A stretch of 13,988 nt of DNA from DAHVFY01 sp040388665 (GTDB taxonomy: Bacteria; Chlamydiota; Chlamydiia; Chlamydiales; Rhabdochlamydiaceae), in assembly GCA_040388665.1 (NCBI GenBank), contig JAZKBL010000045.1, forward strand, positions 1 through 13,988. The letters run 5' to 3'. The notes beneath the pieces were generated by a model. The model worked only from the letters and a program-made list of their open reading frames with translations. It did not search any database and was not told the DNA's origin. Position 1 is the stretch's first letter. Every line of letters starts with the position of its first letter. Shown here one piece after another: positions 1 through 5,859 of this stretch. A program made the translations under genes and the position numbers.

Positions 1-1168
1 AAAGGGAGATAAAGAGCGAGCGGGCAATTACTTCCTCTTCTTCATTTAATTCTCTTATTCTCTGATAGCTTTTCCATACAGTCCATCCAAGAATAGAAAA
101 CGCTACAACACCAAAAAGGCCAAGACCTGCCAAAATTTCAGTTGCGACGTTTTTCGGATCATACTGCTCTGCTTGTTGAAGCGTTAGGCCAAAAGAGTTG
201 TGTGGAAATATCCCCACATCATCACGATAAAAAAGATAAGGCCCTATTCCTCCAATCCCAACACCAAAAAAAGGATGCTGGCAAAAAACACTCCATGCAT
301 TCACAATCCCTACCCATCTTTCAGCAAAAGAATGATGTGTAAAAAAACCAAAGATAAAAAACTTAAAGAAAAAAAGAACCATTTGAGGGGCAATAACAAA
401 AAGAGCACTTAAAAAACACGCAATGCAAAGTCCAAATTGTACAAGTCTCTTGTAAAGCCATTTTACACGGAAAGCTAAGGCAAGACTTAAAGGGATAAAA
501 AAACCGTACGCAAAAAAAGCACTTGTTGAAGTCGATAACAAAAAAAGAGCATTAACAAACAGTAAATAGATAACTCCCTGCTTTTCCTTAGAAAAAAGAT
601 AACGCGCATTCACAAACATCACAAAAGGACACATATAAAGCGCATAAAAAGAGGGTTCATACGATAAGCCGTGAGGCCGTGCAAGCCCCCCTTCATCAAT
701 CACCTGCCGAAGAAGAGGAAGGTACATTCCTGCCATAGAAAACATCAGCTGGCAAAAGGCATACAGCCCCATCGCAACAAAAGATAAAAAATAACATTTG
801 ATAATTTTTTTCAAATCAAAATGAAAAAGCAAAGTAAAAGGCACAAGAAAATAAACAGCAAATTCAAAGAGATAGACAGCAACGTACCCTAAGCATCTCT
901 CTACATAAATCCCATTGAAAGAAGACAAGACAAGCGATGCAAAAATGCAAACAAAAGGGACCAAGATCTCTTTCGGTGCTACAATTCCTTCTTTTGAAAC
1001 TCCAAGAATAATGAAGAGCACTACTGCAAACAGGTGATTCACTTTAATTTTAAAAAGAGCCACCTCAACGTGCAACACATCTGCAGAAAGCGTCACAAAG
1101 TAGCAAAATACAAGCGCATAAAGTAAATTACGCGCATTAAAATTCCCCCGCACTAAAATATCACTCAT
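1..1168 (-). CDS. O-antigen ligase/polymerase family membrane protein (WaaL/Wzy-like), 3' end outside window
   Basis: Reading leftwards from ATG at 1168, the frame stays open for 389 codons to the window edge, so the C-terminus is missing. The protein is very hydrophobic, with roughly nine or ten membrane segments before the cut. Two family signatures are visible. One is R-P-H-G-L-S-Y-E-P-S-F near residues 164-174, like the extracytoplasmic Arg-containing motif of Wzy/WaaL proteins. The other is a late periplasmic loop (about 280-330) with E-R-W-x-G, P-F-F-G-V-G-I-G and H323-N, typical of O-antigen ligases. The family either joins an undecaprenyl-linked glycan to lipid A-core (WaaL) or polymerises repeat units (Wzy). 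With an ABC exporter next door, which needs no Wzy, the ligase role is more likely, but this is inference. An in-frame TAA lies 9 nt upstream of the ATG, so no earlier start is possible. No clear Shine-Dalgarno is seen; a hairpin ends directly at the ATG. Confidence 0.85.
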   Translation of the reverse strand, partial: MSDILVRGNFNARNLLYALVFCYFVTLSADVLHVEVALFKIKVNHLFAVVLFIILGVSKEGIVAPKEILVPFVCIFASLVLSSFNGIYVERCLGYVAVYLFEFAVYFLVPFTLLFHFDLKKIIKCYFLSFVAMGLYAFCQLMFSMAGMYLPLLRQVIDEGGLARPHGLSYEPSFYALYMCPFVMFVNARYLFSKEKQGVIYLLFVNALFLLSTSTSAFFAYGFFIPLSLALAFRVKWLYKRLVQFGLCIACFLSALFVIAPQMVLFFFKFFIFGFFTHHSFAERWVGIVNAWSVFCQHPFFGVGIGGIGPYLFYRDDVGIFPHNSFGLTLQQAEQYDPKNVATEILAGLGLFGVVAFSILGWTVWKSYQRIRELNEEEEVIARSLFISL

Positions 1169-1207
1169 GAGGTCAGTTTACAGAAGACCTCTACAGATTT
1201 CGAGAGG
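1169..1207 (-). promoter_or_regulatory. Leader with two mutually exclusive hairpins before the O-antigen ligase-like gene
   Basis: This lies in the 50-nt gap between the CaaX-box gene and the ligase-like gene. On the minus strand, CCTCT (1207-1203 read as its complement) pairs with AGAGG (1192-1188) around a 10-nt loop. GAGGTC (1191-1186) can instead pair perfectly with GACCTC (1174-1169) around an 11-nt loop. The AGAGG segment is shared, so only one hairpin can form at a time, and the second ends exactly at the ATG. The element gtttaca is also directly repeated at 1176-1182 and 1211-1217. The repeats are seen directly; a regulatory role is inference. Confidence 0.3.
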
Positions 1208-1218
1208 ATTGTTTACAT

Positions 1219-2634
1219 CTAACAGATAAAGCAACCAGATTTTTTTTCTGGAATGATTTGATCTTTCCACTCAGCACAAAGACGATCTATTTCTTCATTT
1301 AAAAAGTCCTTCCATTTCGTATTTTTAAAACGAGAGGCCCAGTTCTTGAGGTATGTCTCTTGAAAAAAGTTTATTCTATTTAACAAATCAGAAAATTTAA
1401 TTTCAGGTTTTTTTTCAAACACTTCAAAACAAGGAGCGTCTAAATCAAATGCTGAATCAGTAACTCTATAGCGAATCTTTTCATCTTCCGCATTCAAATG
1501 ATTATGGCTGGCTTCAAATTCTCTTAATTTTACAAGCATTGTATACAATTGTTTACGCCATGTCCCAGGAATTGAAAAAAATATCAATGCGTGGCCTAAC
1601 ATGTCATGGTATGTCACTTCAAGCCCGGGCGTTGGATATCCATCAGCCATCACAGGAAAAAATGTCGGAAAAGGTATAAGTATATCAAAGTATCCATCGC
1701 CTCTTTCTGCTTGCCGCTCCGATGGTGTAAAGCCGATGCGTGCTGTTAACGTAACATTGCCAGCATGGGGGTACAAAATTGTTAAAAACTTTTGATAAGC
1801 TATTAAAGAAGGAACATATTGTTGGATTTTATTATTAAAAATACAAATATGGTGATTTTTTCCACGGAAACTGTCCCAAACGCTCATTTTGCCAAAAAAC
1901 TGCATTTGTGAACTCGATAAGTTCTCCGAAATATGTGGATTAGGAAAGGGCTGGTTCGGAACAGAAAATAAGATCATTTCATGAGGACGCACATGCTCTT
2001 TAAGGGAAGAGATATATCTGTTTAACTCAAGTTTTGTAAAATTAAGTTTCTGTCCCTGAACAGTAAGATTTTGAGAGAGACATTGTTTTAAAATAGCGAA
2101 TGCTTCTTGGGTAATCTCTTTGTTTTTGTCCAATATCTTGCACACTTGAATCTCATCTTTTGAGAATTCATCTCTTAATCCGTAATAGGCTTGAATAAGA
2201 AAAAACTCTTCCTTCGATATCACCCCCTGTCTTAAACCATAGAGCGCAATGAAGGGAAACTCGAACAAGGCTCCTCGTACAACGCCTTCCAAGTTTTCAT
2301 TGATTTGATCGAACAAAGGGTCATCCCATTTTCCTTCTATGATCGCTGCTTTCAATAACTCAAGTTTGTGTTCTTTATCTTCGATCTTATTGATATTAAT
2401 TTCCGCTGCGTTAAGCGCTTCTTCAGGAGCAAATTCTATAACAGACTCATAAGCTCGGTTGGGATTCAGAATAATTTCTCTATCTAGTTTAAAACTAAAA
2501 ACTAGTATATCATCCGAATTTATTATTACAGAAGTGAAAATTTCGTTAATTGCAAATTCATTGAAATTCGAACCATCATTAATCCATTCGGGCTGAAAAC
2601 CAGAACTTTTTGATACTGAACTTGATACCGTCAT
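1219..2634 (-). CDS. Unrecognised 471-aa protein with C-terminal CaaX prenylation box; candidate host-targeted effector
   Basis: I do not recognise the family. The protein has no signal peptide or transmembrane segment and looks soluble. Its first 12 residues are Ser-rich (six Ser), as in many type III secretion signals. Residues about 70-215 are charged and probably helical. A central part (about 215-370) is rich in aromatics, Pro and His and includes H261-H262 and H343-D-x3-H348. The last third is helical. It ends K-K-S-G-C468-F-I-C471, a CaaX box: Cys, two hydrophobic residues, and a terminal residue (Cys) accepted by farnesyltransferase, preceded by two lysines. Bacteria lack protein prenyltransferases, so such a tail matters only if the protein enters a eukaryotic cell; prenylated bacterial effectors such as Legionella AnkB are known. 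Start: ATG at 2634 with GAGG (2642-2639) four bases upstream. It has its own promoter, separate from the glycan operon. Coding sequence looks more AT-rich than thyX or uvrB. Effector status is inference. Confidence 0.75.
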   Translation of the reverse strand: MTVSSSVSKSSGFQPEWINDGSNFNEFAINEIFTSVIINSDDILVFSFKLDREIILNPNRAYESVIEFAPEEALNAAEININKIEDKEHKLELLKAAIIEGKWDDPLFDQINENLEGVVRGALFEFPFIALYGLRQGVISKEEFFLIQAYYGLRDEFSKDEIQVCKILDKNKEITQEAFAILKQCLSQNLTVQGQKLNFTKLELNRYISSLKEHVRPHEMILFSVPNQPFPNPHISENLSSSQMQFFGKMSVWDSFRGKNHHICIFNNKIQQYVPSLIAYQKFLTILYPHAGNVTLTARIGFTPSERQAERGDGYFDILIPFPTFFPVMADGYPTPGLEVTYHDMLGHALIFFSIPGTWRKQLYTMLVKLREFEASHNHLNAEDEKIRYRVTDSAFDLDAPCFEVFEKKPEIKFSDLLNRINFFQETYLKNWASRFKNTKWKDFLNEEIDRLCAEWKDQIIPEKKSGCFIC

Positions 2635-2638
2635 ATAA

Positions 2639-2642
2639 CCTC
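2639..2642 (-). promoter_or_regulatory. Ribosome binding site of the CaaX-box gene
   Basis: GAGG on the minus strand sits four bases upstream of the ATG at 2634 and fixes that start. It is the only G-rich run in an otherwise very AT-rich leader. Confidence 0.6.
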
Positions 2643-2686
2643 AAAAATAAGTTTAATTTATATTGTTATTAAAAATAATAAATATA

Positions 2687-2715
2687 ATTATAGTTTCAAT
2701 TTAATTTTAAATCAA
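2687..2715 (-). promoter_or_regulatory. Predicted sigma70-type promoter of the CaaX-box gene
   Basis: On the minus strand TTGATT (2715-2710) is followed after exactly 17 bases by a perfect TATAAT (2692-2687). Transcription would start near 2680, giving a leader of about 45 nt that contains the GAGG ribosome binding site. The whole gap 2635-2748 is only about 13% G+C by hand count (15 of 114), so some chance matching to AT-rich boxes is expected. The consensus -10 with ideal spacing still makes this the best promoter in the window. No convincing Rho-independent terminator for the upstream ABC-ATPase gene is visible in the same gap. Confidence 0.6.
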
Positions 2716-2748
2716 TTTATTTATTACAACAACATAACAAGCTAAGTA

Positions 2749-3468
2749 TTAATATCTTGAATTATAAGCGGGAAAAACAATGGGAGTAGGGGCATCCAAA
2801 TGAAGTCTGCCGCCATCGAGCCATAGGCTGCGGGGGCAGAGGGATTGCAGGAGCTCGAGCTGGTGGCTGACAAAAAAGAGGGTTCTATTTCCTTGAAGGA
2901 CGACCTCGCGCATTTTAGCTAGGCATTTCTTTTGGAAGGAAGCATCTCCAATAGAGAGAACCTCGTCTACAATTAATATTTCGCTTTGGAGATGAGCGAT
3001 GACAGAGAATGCAAGGCGCAAAAACATGCCACTTGAATACTTTTTAACAGGGATATCTAAAAAGGACTCAATCTCAGCAAAAGCTACGATCTCATCAAAA
3101 CTTCGAGTGATCTCATGCTTTCTCATTCCTAGAATTGCGCCGCTTAAGAAAATATTCTCTCTTCCTGTAAGCTCTGGATGAAAGCCTGCTCCCACTTCAA
3201 GAAGAGCTCCGACTCTGCCTCGTAAAAGAATCTCACCAGATGTTGGTAAAATCACTTGAGAAAGAAGTTTTAAAAGCGTGCTTTTACCGGCGCCATTTTT
3301 TCCAATGATGCCGATCACCTCTCCGGGACTTACCTCGAAATTAATCTCTTGAAGCGCATAAAGGACCTGATTTTTTTCTCTTTTCCACAGCTGGCCAAGC
3401 TTTTCTTTCATTGTGCTTTTATGCAAAGAAAGGGGGAATGTTTTGCTTAAATTTTTTACCTTAATCAT
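2749..3468 (-). CDS. wzt: Polysaccharide ABC exporter ATP-binding protein (Wzt/TagH/KpsT-like), short form
   Basis: This 239-residue cytoplasmic ATPase would drive export of a lipid-linked glycan through the adjacent permease. Visible motifs are Walker A G56-K-N-G-A-G-K-S-T64, a Y-S-S-G-M signature at 144-148, Walker B I-L-I-V-D-E at 164-169 and the switch His in S-H-Q at 201-203. The segment V-G-A-L-L-E-V-G-A-G-F-H-P-E-L-T-G-R-E-N (86-105) is characteristic of O-antigen/teichoic acid exporter ATPases. The protein ends soon after the nucleotide-binding domain. It therefore lacks the C-terminal carbohydrate-binding domain found in long Wzt proteins that recognise a terminal cap. It starts at ATG 3468 and overlaps the permease stop by one base (TGATG), so translation is probably coupled. 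The symbol indicates family; the exact glycan is unknown. Confidence 0.9.
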   Translation of the reverse strand: MIKVKNLSKTFPLSLHKSTMKEKLGQLWKREKNQVLYALQEINFEVSPGEVIGIIGKNGAGKSTLLKLLSQVILPTSGEILLRGRVGALLEVGAGFHPELTGRENIFLSGAILGMRKHEITRSFDEIVAFAEIESFLDIPVKKYSSGMFLRLAFSVIAHLQSEILIVDEVLSIGDASFQKKCLAKMREVVLQGNRTLFFVSHQLELLQSLCPRSLWLDGGRLHLDAPTPIVFPAYNSRY

Positions 3469-4286
3469 CAGACCACATCTGCAAACGTGCGTTCTAACCG
3501 CTCAAAAATCACCATACCCAAAAAAAACACTGCACAAGAGACAAGGATAGCGGTTGCTACGTGAGCCACTCTAAAAGAAGAGCCAAAAATGGCAAAACGA
3601 AAGCCTTCTGTAAATCCAACAAGGGGGTTAAAAGCAAACAGACTCTGCCACATTTCTGGAATCTGACTAAAAGAATAAAACAAAGGAGATGCATACATCA
3701 ACAGTTGCAACATGAAGGGAATCACATGGATAAAATCTCGATAATGAATGTTTAGTGCCGCTAAAAATACAGCAAGTCCAATAGCGAATAGAATTTCGAT
3801 GAAAGCTAAAGGAAGAATAAAAAGTAGATTAACGCTTAACGGGATACCGTAAACAGGAAGAAGAATGAGCATCACACTAAGTGCCACAAAAAAATCTACA
3901 AGGACAGCAGTTGCGCTGGCAAGAGGAATTAAAAGTCTTGGAAAATACACTTTAGAAATTAAACGGGCATCTCCTAGCAAGCTATTCGATGCTCGCTGCA
4001 CAATTTGGGAAAAAAGAAGCCAAGCGAGCATTCCTGCAAAAGCAAAAAGCAAGTAAGGGGTCTTTTCAGAAATAGAAAATTTAGCAAAAGATCCAAACAA
4101 AATACTGAAAAGAAGCGCTGTTGCAAGCGGCTGCAAAATAACCCAAGCAACACCTATTGCTGTTTGTTTGTATTTTAATTTAATATCTCTTTGCACAAGA
4201 AGAAAAAAAAGATCGCGAAACTCCCATAATTCACGCATTTTGGGAAATCTCCAGCCACTTTTTGCACGAATAATACGAAAATTCAT
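3468..4286 (-). CDS. wzm: Polysaccharide ABC exporter permease, ABC-2 type (Wzm-like)
   Basis: This is a 272-residue inner-membrane protein with about six hydrophobic segments (roughly 33-60, 64-80, 108-135, 144-172, 176-200 and 235-258). The N-terminal amphipathic stretch contains Q-R-D-I-K-L-K-Y-K-Q-T-x-x-G-V-A-W-x-x-L-Q-P-L (about 33-55), the conserved signature of Wzm/TagG-type permeases, which form the transmembrane channel for undecaprenyl-linked glycans. The length fits the family. The ATG at 4286 overlaps the stop of the SIS gene in an ATGA tetranucleotide, and its own stop overlaps the start of the ATPase gene. The paired arrangement and motif make the family call firm; the transported polymer is not revealed by the sequence. 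Confidence 0.92.
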   Translation of the reverse strand: MNFRIIRAKSGWRFPKMRELWEFRDLFFLLVQRDIKLKYKQTAIGVAWVILQPLATALLFSILFGSFAKFSISEKTPYLLFAFAGMLAWLLFSQIVQRASNSLLGDARLISKVYFPRLLIPLASATAVLVDFFVALSVMLILLPVYGIPLSVNLLFILPLAFIEILFAIGLAVFLAALNIHYRDFIHVIPFMLQLLMYASPLFYSFSQIPEMWQSLFAFNPLVGFTEGFRFAIFGSSFRVAHVATAILVSCAVFFLGMVIFERLERTFADVV

Positions 4287-4849
4287 AAATTTAAAGTACC
4301 AATCACGGTTTGAAGAAGAAAATGGTGAGCGAGATCTACAAGAGACTCATCATGTGTGTCGATCCAAAAATTAAGATCTCCAGCTTCTCTTAACGGATTA
4401 CTACTCTCAAATCCACTGAGTGTGATCAGAAGAGCCCCTTTCTCCCGCGCTTCTTCTGCAGCATGTAAAATGTTTGTCGACTTACCCCGTGTAGAAATTG
4501 CAAGAAGAAGATCGCCTTCTTTTAAAAGTGTTTTAAGCGAATGGCGATAGACTTCTGCATAACCATGATCGCTTGCCACCATCGTCATGGCTAGGGGCTC
4601 AAAAAGAGAATGGGCTGCAATGTGTAAATTTTTAAGAAGATGTGCACAAAAGTGGGAAGCGATACCGCCACTTGGACCGTTACCTACTGCATAAAGGTGT
4701 TTATTCTGTTCTTTGACTTGAGAGAGAAAAGCTGTCGATAGCTCCATGGCTTCGTCAAGATCCAAAAGATCATCTTGGGTTGTGCATACACAATTTTGAA
4801 TCAGTTTTTCAAATTCTTCTAATTTTTTATTAACGAGAGTTGTAATCAT
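4283..4849 (-). CDS. SIS-domain sugar-phosphate protein, GmhA-like but with altered catalytic residues
   Basis: This is a 188-residue single SIS-domain protein resembling sedoheptulose-7-phosphate isomerase (GmhA), which starts ADP/GDP-heptose synthesis. Phosphate-binding motifs are present: G56-N-G-P-S60 and I-S-T-R-G-K-S (118-124) followed by N-I-L-x-A-A-x-x-A-R-x-K-G. The segment D94-H-G-Y-A-E matches GmhA's D-F-G-F-N-D region. By memory alignment with E. coli GmhA, however, metal/catalytic Glu65 becomes His70, and Gln172 and His180 become Asp172 and Gln180. Classic isomerase activity is therefore uncertain, and it may be another SIS protein of glycan clusters. I chose ATG 4849 because it overlaps the GT9 stop (ATGA), has AGGAAG ten bases upstream (4865-4860), and begins where family homology starts. 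Extension to 4909 would only add a basic tail inside the upstream gene. Confidence 0.8.
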   Translation of the reverse strand: MITTLVNKKLEEFEKLIQNCVCTTQDDLLDLDEAMELSTAFLSQVKEQNKHLYAVGNGPSGGIASHFCAHLLKNLHIAAHSLFEPLAMTMVASDHGYAEVYRHSLKTLLKEGDLLLAISTRGKSTNILHAAEEAREKGALLITLSGFESSNPLREAGDLNFWIDTHDESLVDLAHHFLLQTVIGTLNL

Positions 4850-5859
4850 GGCGTTAAAACTTCCTGTAATTTTTTTATTATATTTTTTTCTTCTATAACG
4901 GAACAACAAGGATTATCCGGCGTCCAAAGTCTTTGCAAATGCGGCGATACAATAATGTTTGGCGTTTTAAAACAACTTGCAATATGCATCACAACTGTTT
5001 CTGTACTGATCATCAATTTTGCTTTTTGAATTAAAAACACGAGTTGCTTCCATGTTAACTGATCACAAAGAGAGGTTCCATAGCCCACCTCAGCAATCAA
5101 TTGCTCAATGCGCTCTTTTTCTCTCTTGCCTCTTCCTGTTAAGAAGACAGGATAATTATTTTGAGCGAAATATTCTATCGTTCTTTTCCAAACAGCCGCT
5201 TCCACTTCTCTTTTGGGATCGCCAGTGCCCATATGAAGAATAGCAAATGCTTCAGGCACTTCAAAGGGTTCTTCTTTAAGAGAGGGAAAAACTTCCTCTT
5301 GTATACCCAAAAGATCTGCTTGATAACGCGCTATTGACTGTGTTTTTTCTTCCCATGAAACAGGATCTGTGAACAAAGAACCAAACCCTCCGCTTGTATA
5401 GCCAACACGGCATGAAATACCCGTCCTAAATAAAATCCAAGAGGCGTTCGGAAAATAAGGATAAAGATCAATCGCAGCGTCGTAATTAACTCTCTTAATT
5501 TCTTGGATCGCTTGTTTTTTTGTTTTAAAATAAAGAAAAATTTTTTTCCAAAAAGAAAAGGATGCGCGGTTTAATTTCCAATGATCGAAAATATGTATAT
5601 GAGAAATAAGAGGGTGTTCTTCAAGAACTCCTTTTGAAAAACTTGCCACAAGAAATCCTATTTCAACACCCGGATACCTTTTTTTTAAAGGTTCGAGCAC
5701 GCTCGTTGTGATGACGACATCTCCCATGTGAGCGAGATTTGTAAGAAGAATTTTTTTGGGATGTTCTAATTTCTTTGAAGGGACTTTAGGAAGAATGCTA
5801 TCGCATATTTTAAGAAAAAAAAGCAAAAAAGGATTTTTTGCCAAATAATACGTCTTCAC
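4846..5859 (-). CDS. Glycosyltransferase family 9 protein (LPS heptosyltransferase-like), GTG start
   Basis: At 337 residues this has the usual length for GT9, the ADP-heptose:LPS heptosyltransferase family acting on the inner face of the cytoplasmic membrane. The N-terminal Rossmann half has I-L-L-T-N-L-A-H-M-G-D (37-47, equivalent to the R-x-x-x-x-G-D glycine loop) and P-L-K-K-R-Y-P (57-63). The C-terminal half has the nucleotide-sugar site: H209-M-G-T-G near the domain junction, F-L-T-G-R-G (239-244) and S-T-E-T-V-V-M-H-I-A (285-294), corresponding to the family's D-T/S-x-x-x-H-x-A motif. The start is GTG at 5859, overlapping the uvrB stop in GTGA, with GGAAGAAG (5871-5864) at proper distance; the next Met is inside the glycine loop. 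The stop overlaps the SIS gene start (ATGA). Acceptor and sugar are unknown; heptose is suggested by the GmhA-like neighbour. Confidence 0.85.
   Translation of the reverse strand: MKTYYLAKNPFLLFFLKICDSILPKVPSKKLEHPKKILLTNLAHMGDVVITTSVLEPLKKRYPGVEIGFLVASFSKGVLEEHPLISHIHIFDHWKLNRASFSFWKKIFLYFKTKKQAIQEIKRVNYDAAIDLYPYFPNASWILFRTGISCRVGYTSGGFGSLFTDPVSWEEKTQSIARYQADLLGIQEEVFPSLKEEPFEVPEAFAILHMGTGDPKREVEAAVWKRTIEYFAQNNYPVFLTGRGKREKERIEQLIAEVGYGTSLCDQLTWKQLVFLIQKAKLMISTETVVMHIASCFKTPNIIVSPHLQRLWTPDNPCCSVIEEKNIIKKLQEVLTP

Noticed and set aside
142..412. Two overlapping plus-strand frames of 66 and 70 codons near the left edge
   Set aside because: The minus strand here encodes the conserved P-F-F-G-V-G and H-N loop of the ligase-like protein. 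The plus frames are low-complexity Lys/His-rich shadows.
1408..1415. Second A8 run in the CaaX-box gene as a contingency locus
   Set aside because: Runs of seven or eight A/T are frequent throughout this AT-rich window, including in conserved genes, so length alone is not evidence.
4850..4909. Twenty-codon N-terminal extension of the SIS protein
   Set aside because: It would add a basic tail inside the GT9 gene. ATG 4849 has the ATGA overlap seen at neighbouring junctions and a Shine-Dalgarno.
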